DNA of 64,000 nucleotides from Deefgea salmonis (GTDB lineage Bacteria > Pseudomonadota > Gammaproteobacteria > Burkholderiales > Chitinibacteraceae). The first letter of the stretch is position 1; each line of letters opens with the position of its first letter. The DNA is taken from positions 62,001-126,000 of the forward strand of contig NZ_JAJAWG010000002.1 in the NCBI RefSeq assembly GCF_020531905.1, written 5' to 3'. The notes below the pieces were generated by a model. That model had not been told where the DNA came from, did not search any database, and worked only from the letters and a program-made list of their open reading frames with translations. Shown here in pieces: positions 45,313 through 55,325 of the stretch. The translations under genes and the position numbers were made by a program.

Positions 45313-46585
45313 CGGTATTCCCCTTTAGTGCCGCTTCTAAAATATCCAGCGCTTCAGCAAAGACCGTGTCTTCGATGGTCAGTGGAAATAAAAAGCGGAT
45401 TACATTGGCGTAAGTACCACAGCTTAGCAGAATTAAACCTTGAGCTAAGGCGTGCGCTTGAATGGCCTTGGTTTTGGCAACGTCAGGCTCACCGGTTGCG
45501 GGGTCAATTAATTCTATGGCCACCATCGCACCCAAGCCACGGATTTGCGCGATCTGCGGCACGGCGCTGGCGATGATTTGCAAGCGCGCTTGGAGTCGAT
45601 CACCGAGTTGATTGGCGCGCAGATTGAGTTGTTCTGTCTCGATCACATCTAATACCGCGTGTGCGGCGGCAATGGCCAGTGGGTTGCCAGCATAGGTGCC
45701 ACCTAGGCCACCTGGGCTGGGTGCGTCCATGATTTCGGCGCGGCCACACACGGCGGATAATGGGTAACCGCCGGCTAATGATTTGGCCAGCGTCATTAAA
45801 TCGGGCAATACATCGTAATGCTGCATCGCAAACCATTGTCCGGTGCGGGCAAAGCCGGTTTGGATTTCATCGGCAATTAGCAAAATACCGTGTTGATCGC
45901 ACAATTGCCGCAGCGCGCGTAGCCAATCTGGCGGCGCAATATAAAAGCCGCCTTCGCCTTGCACCGGCTCAAAAATAATCGCCGCCACGCGCTGCGGATC
46001 GACATCGGCTTTAAACAGCTCATTGAGTCTTTGCAGCGATTGCTCGATGCTCACGCCGTGTAAATCTTGTGGAAAAGGCGCGTGATACACCTCGCCGGGG
46101 AAGGGGCCAAAGCCGACTTTATACGGCGTGACTTTACCGGTTAGCGCCATGCCCATCATCGTTCGGCCATGAAAGCCGCCGGTAAAAGCAATCACCGCGC
46201 TGCGACCTGTGGCGGCACGGGCGATCTTGATTGCGTTTTCGACTGCTTCTGCGCCGCTAGAAAAAAAAGCGGTTTTTTTGGCGTGCGTCCCCGGTGTTAA
46301 AGCATTAATGCGTTCCGCTAACGCAATATACGATTCATACGGCACAACTTGATAACAGCTATGGGTAAAGGCGGCGAGTTGCTTTTGCACTGCGGCGCTG
46401 ACAGTGGGGTGGCAGTGCCCGGTATTGAGCACCGCAATGCCGCCGGCAAAATCAATAAAACGGCGACCTTCCACATCCCACAGCTCGGCATTGAGTGCGC
46501 GTTCAATAAAAAATGGCGCCATCACGCCCACGCCGCGCGGTGTGGCCGCAGCTTGGCGTTGGCGCAGGGTTTGATTGTTACTCAT
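45299..46585 (-). CDS. gabT: 4-aminobutyrate transaminase
   Basis: A 428-residue class III PLP aminotransferase: SSGAEAVENAIKIAR, FHGRTMMGMALTG, EPVQGEGGF, LIADEIQTGFARTG, TLAKSLAGGYPLS (PLP lysine). It converts GABA plus 2-oxoglutarate to succinic semialdehyde plus glutamate. Overlaps gabD by 14 bp. Shine-Dalgarno AGGAG before ATG 46585. A 47-bp element lies just upstream, between patD and gabT. Confidence 0.93.
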   Translation of the reverse strand: MSNNQTLRQRQAAATPRGVGVMAPFFIERALNAELWDVEGRRFIDFAGGIAVLNTGHCHPTVSAAVQKQLAAFTHSCYQVVPYESYIALAERINALTPGTHAKKTAFFSSGAEAVENAIKIARAATGRSAVIAFTGGFHGRTMMGMALTGKVTPYKVGFGPFPGEVYHAPFPQDLHGVSIEQSLQRLNELFKADVDPQRVAAIIFEPVQGEGGFYIAPPDWLRALRQLCDQHGILLIADEIQTGFARTGQWFAMQHYDVLPDLMTLAKSLAGGYPLSAVCGRAEIMDAPSPGGLGGTYAGNPLAIAAAHAVLDVIETEQLNLRANQLGDRLQARLQIIASAVPQIAQIRGLGAMVAIELIDPATGEPDVAKTKAIQAHALAQGLILLSCGTYANVIRFLFPLTIEDTVFAEALDILEAALKGNTDVAT

Positions 46586-46610
46586 CGCGATCTCCTAGTT
46601 CTTACCTATG

Positions 46611-46657
46611 GGTATTGCTTTGTTGGCTTTATAAAATATGGCTTAGATGGATATACC
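46611..46657. repeat. 47-bp palindromic element, copy 6
   Basis: Begins GGTATTGCTT, ends ATATACC, with TTGGCTTTATAAAATATGGC in the middle. It lies in the 132-bp gap between patD and gabT, inside a same-strand operon, 26 bp upstream of gabT. Confidence 0.75.
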
Positions 46658-46717
46658 TGATGGATTATTTTGATGTTGAGCACGCCATTCGTATCGCGCA
46701 CCGCCATGCTGTTTGAT

Positions 46718-48142
46718 TCACAGCTTCACCATCACATGACGCACACAGCTGTAGTCTTCCAGCGCATACATCGACAAGTCTTTGCCATAGCCAGATCGTT
46801 TCATGCCGCCGTGCGGCATTTCACTGACCAACATAAAGTGCGTATTGACCCAAGTGCAGCCGTATTGCAGTTTGGCGGCAAATTGCATGGCATGGCTCAC
46901 ATCGCGCGTCCAGACCGAGCTGGCCAAGCCATAATCGGAGTCATTGGCCCAAGCGAGCGCTTGTTCTGGCTCGGTAAAGCGGGTGATCGACACCACCGGG
47001 CCAAAGACTTCGCGGCGCACGATTTCATCGTTTTGCAAAGCGCCGGCAATGACGGTCGGCTGGTAAAAAAAGCCACGCCCTTCAACCGCTCGCCCGCCAG
47101 CGGTGACTTCAATATGCGGCAATTGCGCGGCGCGTTCGACAAAGCTGGCGACGCGGCTGCGTTGTCGCTCGGAAATCAGCGGCCCCATTTCAACGCCGTC
47201 TAAATGCTGCTCGCCGTACTTGATGCTGGCGACCGCACTGGAGAGCTCAGCGACGAGTTTGTCGTAGATTTTGGCGCCGGCATAAATGCGGCACGCTGCG
47301 GTGCAGTCTTGTCCGGCGTTGTAATAGCCAAAATTGCGAATCGCTGCGACCACGGCGTCTAAGTCCGCGTCGTCAAAAACAATCACTGGCGCTTTGCCGC
47401 CCAATTCAAGATGGGTGCGTTTCACCGTTTTGGCTGCGGCTTCCAAAAACCGCCCGCCGGTTGAGACGTCGCCAGTTAATGAAATCATGCGCACTGCGGG
47501 GTGGTTAATTAGCGGACTGCCAACGCTATCGCCACGGCCAGTAATCACGTTGACCACGCCGGGCGGCAAGATTTCAGCGATCAGTGTCGCTAATTTGAGC
47601 GTAGTGAGCGGCGTTTGCTCTGAGGGCTTGATCACCACCGTATTGCCAGCGGCAATCGCTGGCGCGATTTTCCATGCGGCCATCATCAGTGGGTAATTCC
47701 ACGGCGCGATACTGGCAACAACGCCTAAAGGATCGCGACGAATCATGCTGGTAAATCCGGGTAAATATTCGCCCGCTAACGCGCCGTGTTGATTGCGAAT
47801 CGCGCCAGCAAAAAAACGAAACACATCGGCAACCGCGGGGATTTCATCATTGAGCGCCGCCAAATAGGGCTTGCCACAGTTGAGCGACTCTAAGCGAGCA
47901 AATTCGCTGGCCGTCGCCTCAACGCGCTCGGCCAATCGCAGTAACAGCATGCTGCGATCTTTGGGCACCATCAGCGCCCAATGGGGAAAGGCGGCATTGG
48001 CGGCTGACACGGCGGCTTGGATTTGCTCTAAAGACGCCTCGGCAATGCGCTCGATGACTTCACCGGTGGCGGGATTGAGAATCTCTTCAACAGCACCTTC
48101 GCCAAGCTGAAACTGTCCATTGATGAGTAATTGTTTATTCAT
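46718..48142 (-). CDS. patD: Gamma-aminobutyraldehyde dehydrogenase (PatD type)
   Basis: A 474-residue aldehyde dehydrogenase, the length of E. coli PatD/YdcW. Motifs: [58 protein letters not shown] (Cys nucleophile). It oxidises 4-aminobutanal to GABA in putrescine breakdown. ATG 48142 has AGGAG 8 nt upstream; the longer frame from 48184 is rejected. Downstream of a YdcSTUV-type transporter, exactly the E. coli ydcSTUVW order. Confidence 0.92.
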   Translation of the reverse strand: MNKQLLINGQFQLGEGAVEEILNPATGEVIERIAEASLEQIQAAVSAANAAFPHWALMVPKDRSMLLLRLAERVEATASEFARLESLNCGKPYLAALNDEIPAVADVFRFFAGAIRNQHGALAGEYLPGFTSMIRRDPLGVVASIAPWNYPLMMAAWKIAPAIAAGNTVVIKPSEQTPLTTLKLATLIAEILPPGVVNVITGRGDSVGSPLINHPAVRMISLTGDVSTGGRFLEAAAKTVKRTHLELGGKAPVIVFDDADLDAVVAAIRNFGYYNAGQDCTAACRIYAGAKIYDKLVAELSSAVASIKYGEQHLDGVEMGPLISERQRSRVASFVERAAQLPHIEVTAGGRAVEGRGFFYQPTVIAGALQNDEIVRREVFGPVVSITRFTEPEQALAWANDSDYGLASSVWTRDVSHAMQFAAKLQYGCTWVNTHFMLVSEMPHGGMKRSGYGKDLSMYALEDYSCVRHVMVKL

Positions 48143-48183
48143 CGCGCTATCTCCTGTGGGGCGGATTGTGGTTGCTGGCCGCA

Positions 48184-49014
48184 TTATTTACTGGCACCGG
48201 CGGTGTCTTCAGTGCCTTGGGTTAATCGCCAAGCCAATAAAATCGGCAGGGTGGTGAGCAACATAATGCCCAGTGCCACAACATTGGTGACTGGCACATC
48301 GCGAGGACGCCCCAGCTGATTGAGTAGCCAAATCGGTAAGGTTTGTTGTTGGCCCGCGGTAAAGGTGGTGACGATAATTTCGTCAAAGCTCAAAGCAAAA
48401 GCCAGCACCGCACCGGCGAGTAAAGAGGTTGCGAGTTGCGGCAGTAACACATAGCGAAAGGTTTGCCAGCCATCGGCACCTAAATCCATCGACGCTTCGA
48501 TGAGGCTATACGCGCTACGGCGCAGGCGAGCGACGACATTGTTATAAATCACCACCACGCAAAACGTAGCGTGGCCGATGGCGATGGTCCAAAAGCCGGT
48601 TTCGATATCGGCTAAACGAAAGGCGGAAAGCAGCGCAATCCCCGTCACAATGCCGGGCAGCGCAATCGGCAAAATCAGCACCAGCGTAATGGCTTCTTTA
48701 CCAAAGAAATTACGGCGGTATAGCGCTGCAGCCGCCATTGTGCCTAGCACTAAGGCCGATACGGTAGCGATGAGTGCAATCTGAATCGACAGCCAAACTG
48801 CATCGAGTAAATCGCTGCGCTCGCTAGCGGCAATAAACCAGCGCAAAGTAAATCCTTGCAAAGGAAAGCTAAACGCTGATTCTTCGGTATTAAACGCATA
48901 CAGCGCGACCATGATGATCGGAAAATGCAAAAAGAAAATACCGCCAACTGCCAGTGTGGTTAACCACCACGGCGCACGAGGGGTATTGGTATCTGTGGGA
49001 TTAAAGCGCATCAA
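48184..49014 (-). CDS. Polyamine-type ABC transporter permease (YdcV-like)
   Basis: A 276-residue inner-membrane permease of the PotC/YdcV type with about six TM segments and the ABC-interacting EAA loop ([20 protein letters not shown]). Overlaps the other permease gene by 14 bp and is followed 41 bp later by patD. Imports putrescine/spermidine-type cations in the family; direct substrate not proven. Confidence 0.92.
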   Translation of the reverse strand: MMRFNPTDTNTPRAPWWLTTLAVGGIFFLHFPIIMVALYAFNTEESAFSFPLQGFTLRWFIAASERSDLLDAVWLSIQIALIATVSALVLGTMAAAALYRRNFFGKEAITLVLILPIALPGIVTGIALLSAFRLADIETGFWTIAIGHATFCVVVIYNNVVARLRRSAYSLIEASMDLGADGWQTFRYVLLPQLATSLLAGAVLAFALSFDEIIVTTFTAGQQQTLPIWLLNQLGRPRDVPVTNVVALGIMLLTTLPILLAWRLTQGTEDTAGASK

Positions 49015-49942
49015 AAGCTCCTAAGCGGCGGGCGATGGTCAGGTAGAGCGCAATAATCAACACCGGAACGACGGTAAACGCGGCGGCCAGCGGCATATTG
49101 CCAATCGAGCCTTGCATCGTATACACCATGGTGCCGATGTATAAACCCGATGGGCCAATCAATTGTGGAATGATGTAATCGCCCAGCGTGAGGCTAAACG
49201 TAAAAATCGAACCGGCGACAACGCCAGGAAACGCCAATGGCAAAATCACCGTGAAAAACGTTTGCCGTGGTGTGGCGCCTAAATCGGCGCTGGCTTGGAT
49301 TAAATTGGCGGGAATGCGCTCGATGGATGCCTGAATCGGCAAAATCATAAAAGGCAGCCAGATATAGGTGAATACGGTGAAACGCCCTAGATTGGACGTC
49401 GACAAAGAGTTGCCACCGATGCTGGGTAGCGCCAATAAGGCATCGATGACGCTGCTTAAACCCAGCTGGTTATAAAACCAGTACACCACGCCGCCCTTGG
49501 CCAAAATCACTGTCCACGCATAGGCTTTAACGATATAGCTCGCCCACATCGGCAGCATTACCGCCACATACATCGCGCCTTTTTGCCAGCCTTTGGCGTA
49601 GCGCGCCATATAGTAGGCAATCGGAAACCCCAAAATGGCCGCCGCCAAGGTCACCGCACACGCCATTACCAAAGTACGCAGTACCACGTCGTAATTGGCT
49701 GCATCAAATAGCGCTTGGTAGTTGGCCAAGGTCAATTGCTGCGTGACGGCCATCGTGAAGTCATCAAAGGTATAAAAACTTTGCCATAACAAGGCCAGCA
49801 AAGAGCCTAAATAGACAATGCCAAACCAAGCCAAGGGCGGCAAAAGCAGCACCAGCAACAGTAGCTTGGGTTGGCGCCAAAATAAATCTGAGAGCTGGCG
49901 TAATGGCATCCATTGGTTTGGGAATTGAGTTGGGCTGCTCAT
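49001..49942 (-). CDS. Polyamine-type ABC transporter permease (YdcU-like)
   Basis: A 313-residue permease of the PotB/YdcU type with about six TM segments and EAA loop [20 protein letters not shown]. Its ATG overlaps the TGA of the ATPase gene (ATGA). Same length as E. coli YdcU. Confidence 0.92.
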   Translation of the reverse strand: MSSPTQFPNQWMPLRQLSDLFWRQPKLLLLVLLLPPLAWFGIVYLGSLLALLWQSFYTFDDFTMAVTQQLTLANYQALFDAANYDVVLRTLVMACAVTLAAAILGFPIAYYMARYAKGWQKGAMYVAVMLPMWASYIVKAYAWTVILAKGGVVYWFYNQLGLSSVIDALLALPSIGGNSLSTSNLGRFTVFTYIWLPFMILPIQASIERIPANLIQASADLGATPRQTFFTVILPLAFPGVVAGSIFTFSLTLGDYIIPQLIGPSGLYIGTMVYTMQGSIGNMPLAAAFTVVPVLIIALYLTIARRLGAFDAL

Positions 49943-50946
49943 GATGCGGCCTCGTTGAGTAAAACCATGCTGTGCTTAGGCCAATGCACGGTGAGCGCGC
50001 TGCCGATTGCTGGAATAACGGCGCTATCGTTCGCCAGCGTGACCCAAACGCGCTCGCCGCTACTGACTTGCAAAGCCAAACGGCTGCTCGCACCAAGGTA
50101 ATGAATGTCGGCCACTTGGCCAATTAATTGTGGCTCGCTGGTGCTGGCGCCAAGGCGAATTTGCTCTGGGCGCACCGCAAATGGCTGCGTCGCCCCTGTG
50201 ATTTGCTCGGCCAGTGCGCCGCGAATGACATTGGCTGTGCCGACAAAATCAGCGACAAACACAGTTTTGGGTTGGGAATACAGCATTTTTGGCGTATCAA
50301 TTTGCTCGATTTTGCCTTGATTAAAAACCGCTACCCGATCGGACATCGACAAGGCTTCACCTTGATCGTGGGTGACATAAATAAACGTAATGCCCAGTTG
50401 TTTTTGTAACGCTTTGAGCTCCGACTGCATTTGCTCGCGTAGTTTTAAATCGAGCGCGCCCAATGGCTCGTCAAGTAATAACACCCGGGGTTGATTAACT
50501 AAGGCGCGGGCGAGCGCCACACGCTGGCGCTGTCCGCCTGACATTTGGCCGGGTTTTCTGGCGCCAAATCCGCCCAGCGCCACCATCTCTAAAGCGGCTT
50601 CGGCTTGCCGATAGCGCTCCGCTTGGCCAATGCCTTTGACTTTGAGCCCGTAGGCGACGTTATCGAGGATATTCATATGTGGAAACAGCGCATAGTCTTG
50701 AAATACGGTGTTGACGTCACGCCGATAGGGCGGCAAACCTTGCGCGCTCACGCCGTGAATGAAGATGGCTCCGGCACTGGCTTGCTCAAAGCCGGCAATC
50801 AGTCGTAAACACGTGGTTTTGCCTGAGCCAGAAGGCCCGAGCATTGAGAAAAACTCGCCATCCATGATTTGTACGCTGACCTCATCGACCGCGCGCACGC
50901 CGCCAAAATGACGACTCACCTGCTGAAATTCGACGGCAATGTGCAT
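49939..50946 (-). CDS. Polyamine-type ABC transporter ATPase (YdcT/PotA-like)
   Basis: A 335-residue ATPase: Walker A GPSGSGKTTCLR, signature MSGGQRQRVALARAL, Walker B LLLDEPLGALD, C-terminal TOBE domain. ATG 50946 with AAGGA upstream is used; the frame start at 51054 would add 36 unrelated residues. Confidence 0.93.
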   Translation of the reverse strand: MHIAVEFQQVSRHFGGVRAVDEVSVQIMDGEFFSMLGPSGSGKTTCLRLIAGFEQASAGAIFIHGVSAQGLPPYRRDVNTVFQDYALFPHMNILDNVAYGLKVKGIGQAERYRQAEAALEMVALGGFGARKPGQMSGGQRQRVALARALVNQPRVLLLDEPLGALDLKLREQMQSELKALQKQLGITFIYVTHDQGEALSMSDRVAVFNQGKIEQIDTPKMLYSQPKTVFVADFVGTANVIRGALAEQITGATQPFAVRPEQIRLGASTSEPQLIGQVADIHYLGASSRLALQVSSGERVWVTLANDSAVIPAIGSALTVHWPKHSMVLLNEAAS

Positions 50947-51070
50947 ATTTTGTCCTTGCGGGTGGCGCAGCCCGATGCGCCGCCGCGTGTATCGGGCGGC
51001 GAATGGTGCACCATCCATTGAAAAAACCAGCGAGGCGCTCGGCTTGCCTAACAAGCCGAGTCATAGCGCG

Positions 51071-52219
51071 CTAACGACCGCCCATAATGGCGATGTAGTC
51101 TTTGGTCCAGCGGCTATAAGGGACGCATTGCGTTTGGCTGCGGCATTGCGCTTGAGGTGTTTTCCAAAAAGCGATTTGCCCAAAACGCTCAAAGCCATTG
51201 CTTTTACAAAAATCACTGCCGCCGGGGGCTTTTTCGGTACAGGCTTTGCTCACCACCGGATTTGAGCCAAACCATTCGGCCAAGCCCGATTGCAGTTTTG
51301 GATTGAGTGAATGCGCCATCCATTTGTAAGCACAGCTAATGTTTTTTGCTTCGCTATGCAGCATGGTGGTATCGGCCCAGCCGGTAGCGCCTTCTTTGGG
51401 AATCACCGCTGCGATCGGGAATTTTTCTCCCTGCAGTGCATTGATTTGGTAGCCCCAAGCGCTACTGGCGGCTATGCCTTCGTTTTTAAAATCATTCATT
51501 TGTACGGTGACATCGTGCCAATAGCGATGACTAAGCTGCTTTTGTGCGCGCAGTAATTTGAGCACTGCTTGGTATTGTTTTTCATTGAGCTCGTACGGAT
51601 CTTTAATGCCTAAGGCTGGATTTTTCTGCATTAAATACAGCGCGGCATCGGCGATATAAATGGCGCCGTCGTAGGCTTGAATTCGGCCTTTATTGCTTTT
51701 GCCATCGGGGAGTTTTTGCTCTTCAAATACCACTGACCAGCTGTCTGGCGCTTTGCCCGCAAATATTTTGCTGTTATAGGCCAAGAAATTCGCGCCCCAT
51801 TGATAAGGCACCCCATAGTGTTTGCCATCAACGGTATGCCAAGCGCCATTGCTTAAACGCGGATCGAGCGTATTCCAGTTGGGAATCAGCGCGGGATTGA
51901 TTTCTTGGACTTTCTTCCCGTAAATCAGTCGCAAACTGGCGTCGCCTGAGGCGGTGACTAAATCGTAACCGCCTTGATTCATTAAGCTGACCATTTCATC
52001 GGAGGTGGCGGCGGTTTTTACGCTGACTTTACAGCCGGTTTCTTTTTCAAACTGCGTCACCCAATCGTATTTTTTATCCGACTCGCCGCGCTCGATATAA
52101 CCGGGCCAAGCAATGATATTGAGCTTGCCTTCGGGTTTACCCAAGCTGCTTGGTGGATTGGCAATGGTGAATGAGCTGGCGACTAATAGGCTGATAGCAA
52201 TCGGGCTAAACCGTTTCAT
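51071..52219 (-). CDS. Polyamine-type ABC transporter substrate-binding protein (YdcS-like)
   Basis: A 382-residue periplasmic binding protein with signal peptide (about 1-20). The mature part starts near KPEGKLNIIAWPGYIERGES, with YDLVTASGDASLRL and WAHSLNP-like segments as in YdcS/PotD proteins. E. coli YdcS is 381 residues. ATG 52219 with GGAG upstream is preferred over 52288. First gene of the ydcSTUV-patD-gabT-gabD operon; upstream lies a TTGGC-ATT-GCCAA dyad (52276-52288), possibly a LysR-type site. Confidence 0.9.
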   Translation of the reverse strand: MKRFSPIAISLLVASSFTIANPPSSLGKPEGKLNIIAWPGYIERGESDKKYDWVTQFEKETGCKVSVKTAATSDEMVSLMNQGGYDLVTASGDASLRLIYGKKVQEINPALIPNWNTLDPRLSNGAWHTVDGKHYGVPYQWGANFLAYNSKIFAGKAPDSWSVVFEEQKLPDGKSNKGRIQAYDGAIYIADAALYLMQKNPALGIKDPYELNEKQYQAVLKLLRAQKQLSHRYWHDVTVQMNDFKNEGIAASSAWGYQINALQGEKFPIAAVIPKEGATGWADTTMLHSEAKNISCAYKWMAHSLNPKLQSGLAEWFGSNPVVSKACTEKAPGGSDFCKSNGFERFGQIAFWKTPQAQCRSQTQCVPYSRWTKDYIAIMGGR

Positions 52220-52797
52220 GATGGCGCTCCAAGAGGTGGTTAACTGATTGTAGGCAATGCCTGGGGCGCGACTAGTTGGCATTGCCAATCGACACTATCG
52301 AAAAAACCGATAGCGTGGCTGGCCATATTGGGGTTGCGGCAGCGGCAAATGAGTCAGCGCGGCTTGGCAGGGTGGTTTTGCATCGCGAATGCGGTAGCTG
52401 CTCGGCGTTGGTCTTGAGGCTAATGCATCAATTCAAAGTCAATTGCGGTGTATTGCTCGCAAGGTTGAAGTGAATTAGTTTTTAATTTTTTATTGGGTAT
52501 ATAGATCTAGCTTTTGATATGTATTACTTCTATTGATATACCTGCAATATATTTAGGTTTGGTTTTAGCGTAGTGATCGGCTGATCTTGCTGGCGTGGGC
52601 AATGCTTGGCTTTCGCTGTGCGGAGTTGTTGGGCGTTAAACTGCCGTGTTGCGCTGCGTAATGCCCGCCGTAGCGGCAGGGGGTGCTTAGTGCTGTGCCA
52701 TCGATTTATTAGAACGCACAGCAGCAGAATTCTTTTTTTTGGATTGCAAAGTGCCAAGTCGATACTGCAAATCAATGTGGAATCAATGCAACAGACC
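52220..52797. other. Intergenic region upstream of the polyamine operon
   Basis: 578 bp. Holds the TTGGC-ATT-GCCAA dyad (52276-52288), a small CTATCG/CGATAG hairpin (52295-52312), AT-rich sequence and 47-bp element copy 7 (52496-52542). A frame at 52606-52827 is unsupported. Confidence 0.5.
52496..52542. repeat. 47-bp palindromic element, copy 7
   Basis: Begins GGTATATAGA, ends GATATACC, with TCTAGCTTTTGATATG inside. Terminal seven bases pair perfectly, interior weakly. Between the LysR gene and ydcS. Confidence 0.75.
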
Positions 52798-53730
52798 CTA
52801 GGACGGATCAATCCGCGCGGCAGGTAGCCCGCGAGAGCGGGCGAATTCTCTGGCAATCAGTAAGAAATTTTGTGCCGCTTCAGACAGCGGGCTACCACGT
52901 CGCCATGCCACACCGATTTCAAGCACCGGCATGCTCTCTTGAATCGGCCGCACCTCCAGCCGATCACCATCTAATGACCATGGCCGATACAGCATTTCGG
53001 GCAAAATCGATAAACCCGCCCCGGTGGCCACCAAGCTACGTACTGCTTCGACCGATTGCGTTCGCATGGCCACGCGCGGCTTTAATCCAGCGGCGCGCCA
53101 AAACGCGGTGGTGTTGTCGTCAAGCTCATCGAGCTTGAGCATAATCATCGCTTCATTGGCGATTTCTTTTAAATTAATGCTCCCCAGCTCTAATAGCGGG
53201 TGATTGCTAGGCAGCCAAATTCGCCACGGCGCAACTTGTAATACTTCGACTTCCAGTGCCAAGCGGTTTTCGATATTGGACGTCAGCACAATGGCGAGAT
53301 CCAGCTCGCCATTCACTAGCAAATGCTCGAGATAACCACGTTCGTCTTCAACAATACGCACTTCGACCTTGGGCAAAGTGCGGCGAAAACGATCGAGTAA
53401 ATACGATAAAAAATACCCCGACATTAAACCGGTTACGCCCAGATTAAGCTGGCCAGTCATCGCATCGGGCCGCGCATTGAGCGCTTGTTGCGCGTTACGC
53501 ACCACCGCCAAAATTTCATGCGCATGGCGCAAAAATTGATGCCCAGCATGGGTCAGCACCATGCCGCGCGCATGACGCTGAAACAGTGGCACGCCCAAAT
53601 CGGCCTCGAGTGATTTAATCGCTTCGGTAATCACCGATTGAGAAATATTCAGTGTTTGCGTTGCGCGGGTCACCGACTCCGCTTCGGCCACTGCAATAAA
53701 ATACCGAACATTGCGAAACGAAAAACTCAT
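52798..53730 (-). CDS. LysR-family transcriptional regulator
   Basis: A 310-residue regulator: N-terminal winged helix (MSFSFRNVRYFIAVAEAESV, recognition region TLNISQSVITEAIKSLEADL) and a periplasmic-binding-like effector domain (about 95-300). ATG 53730 follows GGGGA; 53796 is rejected. Same strand as and upstream of the ydcS operon, so it may control it, but the 578-bp gap makes that only a guess. Confidence 0.92.
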   Translation of the reverse strand: MSFSFRNVRYFIAVAEAESVTRATQTLNISQSVITEAIKSLEADLGVPLFQRHARGMVLTHAGHQFLRHAHEILAVVRNAQQALNARPDAMTGQLNLGVTGLMSGYFLSYLLDRFRRTLPKVEVRIVEDERGYLEHLLVNGELDLAIVLTSNIENRLALEVEVLQVAPWRIWLPSNHPLLELGSINLKEIANEAMIMLKLDELDDNTTAFWRAAGLKPRVAMRTQSVEAVRSLVATGAGLSILPEMLYRPWSLDGDRLEVRPIQESMPVLEIGVAWRRGSPLSEAAQNFLLIAREFARSRGLPAARIDPS

Positions 53731-53891
53731 CTTGTCCCCAAGCAGCGTGAAGGGTTGGCGTGTTTCAAACGGGTATCGCTCAAACGTTGTGAGCATGATG
53801 CTATCACAAGCACTTTATGCCGCTGGGCTGGCTTGGCAAGTTGGGTCAGTCGCGATAAATTTTGTCGTAAATTTGGCCTAGTGGCGGCCAT

Positions 53892-53922
53892 AAAAAAAGC
53901 CAGACAAAATCTGGCTTTTTTT
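53892..53922. terminator. Intrinsic terminator (bidirectional)
   Basis: Arms AAAAAGCCAGA and TCTGGCTTTTT with CAAAA loop. It lies downstream of hdeA (minus strand). Confidence 0.88.
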
Positions 53923-53962
53923 GCAGTGCGATTACGATGACTATTGCGATGACATATCGCGA

Positions 53963-54295
53963 TTACATATCGGCTTTGACTTTCGCCCAGCTAGATTTTA
54001 CTTTGCTCCAGAACGACGATTTAGGATCTTTTTTGCATTCTTGAATCACCATTGGCACAATTTTTTCAATGCCATCGACGTCCATCACTGAATCAACCGG
54101 TTTGTTTTTCTTATTAAAGCCTTCAGCAAAATACACCGCTTTAGGCTGATAGCTTTCATCGATAGCGAGAAAGTCTTCGCACATCCATTTAGACACGGGT
54201 TTTTTGGCACTCGCCGTACTGCTGGCGGTGGCCGCAACAGCGCCTTGTGCAGCAATAGCGATTAATACCGCAGCAGTGAGGGTTAGTTTTTTCAT
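53963..54295 (-). CDS. hdeA: HdeA-family acid-stress chaperone
   Basis: A 110-residue periplasmic protein: signal peptide (1-21), then a domain with WMCEDFLAIDESYQPKAVYF, DVDGIEKIVPMVIQECKKDP and the paired cysteines of HdeA. HdeA is a small chaperone that unfolds at low pH and keeps periplasmic proteins soluble. AAGGA precedes ATG 54295. No hdeB, hdeD or gad genes are in the window. Confidence 0.88.
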   Translation of the reverse strand: MKKLTLTAAVLIAIAAQGAVAATASSTASAKKPVSKWMCEDFLAIDESYQPKAVYFAEGFNKKNKPVDSVMDVDGIEKIVPMVIQECKKDPKSSFWSKVKSSWAKVKADM

Positions 54296-54611
54296 CGCAA
54301 CATCCTTATTTAAAAAAAGAAATATTCAGCAACAAAGTTCATCGAAAAGGGCAGACCAGAAACGGGCGCTGCCTGCCTGTAGACTAGACGATGGGCGGCG
54401 ATAGCGTCGTGAAAATGTGATTTTTACCCGTTTAAGCGCTTGGCTAAGCAAAAAAATCGCAGTCTGAGCGACTGGATTGCTTCTGTGCGATGGGCTGCCA
54501 CTTTGGGTGGATGACAGCGCGTGGTTAAAAATCGACGATGGTGTTGTCATTTTTGTTTCGTCTAGACGTCATCTTCGCACCGTATAATGGCGCAGACTGA
54601 AGAGGATAACT
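54296..54611. other. Divergent intergenic region, hdeA-phnR
   Basis: 316 bp with the phnR promoter (TATAAT 54583-54588) and the operator at 54559-54568. A lone CTAGAC half-site occurs near 54383-54388. No gene seen. Confidence 0.5.
54559..54568. promoter_or_regulatory. Putative PhnR operator at the regulator's own promoter
   Basis: CGTCTAGACG, a perfect 10-bp palindrome, covers the -35 position of the promoter whose -10 is TATAAT (54583-54588). The HutC-type GntR consensus resembles GTxTAxAC. Predicts autorepression. Confidence 0.65.
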
Positions 54612-55322
54612 ATGCCAAAGACGCCGCCTAAATGGCAACAAATTGCCACCTTGCTGGCTGAAGAAATCGCCCAAAAAACCTTACGCGGCCAATTGCCGGT
54701 GGAGCCGATCTTGGCGCAGCGCTTTGCCGTGAACCGGCATACTGTACGCCGTGCGGTGCAAGCTTTAGAAAGCCAAGGCTTGGTGCGGATCGAACAAGGG
54801 CGCGGCACTTTTGTGCAAGAAGATTTAATTGATTATCAAATGGGACGGCGTGGGCGCTTTTCGCACAGCTTGGCAGCGCAAAGCTTGAGTGGCGCAAGCC
54901 AAATTTTACGCAGTGACGTCATCATTGCCAGTGATGAGGTGTGCCAGCAACTCGAAATTGCCGCCGGTAGTGAAGTGTTAAAAATCGAAGCGCTGGATTT
55001 TGTTGCCGAACAAGTGGTTGGCGTTTGCACCGAATACCTGCCTTTGCCACGCTTTGCTGGTTTTAATCTGCTGCTGGCCGAGCATGGCGCGATGAGTGAA
55101 GCGTTGCGCGCCGCTGGTGTTGCCAGTATGAACAGAAAATCGTCCAAAATTACTGCCCGAATTCCGCGCGCTGAAGTCGCCGCGCAATTGGCGCAACCCA
55201 AAAGCCAGCCGGTACTGTATGTCGAGAGTGTTTATCAAGACGATCACGGGCAAGTGATTGAATACGGCATCACGCGGTTTGCCGCCAATGCGATTCAATT
55301 GGTGATTACGCCAGAAATATAA
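54612..55322 (+). CDS. phnR: GntR/HutC-family regulator of phosphonate use (PhnF/PhnR-like)
   Basis: A 236-residue regulator: N-terminal winged helix (LAQRFAVNRHTVRRAVQALESQGLVRIEQGRGTF trimmed here to its key part HTVRRAVQALESQG) and a C-terminal UTRA effector domain (about 90-230). HutC-subfamily PhnF/PhnR proteins control phosphonate operons. Location beside the AEP genes and three shared palindromes support that role. AGAGGA precedes ATG 54612. Ends 3 bp from the convergent membrane protein gene. The name is by role, not proven. Confidence 0.85.
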   Translation: MPKTPPKWQQIATLLAEEIAQKTLRGQLPVEPILAQRFAVNRHTVRRAVQALESQGLVRIEQGRGTFVQEDLIDYQMGRRGRFSHSLAAQSLSGASQILRSDVIIASDEVCQQLEIAAGSEVLKIEALDFVAEQVVGVCTEYLPLPRFAGFNLLLAEHGAMSEALRAAGVASMNRKSSKITARIPRAEVAAQLAQPKSQPVLYVESVYQDDHGQVIEYGITRFAANAIQLVITPEI

Positions 55323-55325
55323 TTC

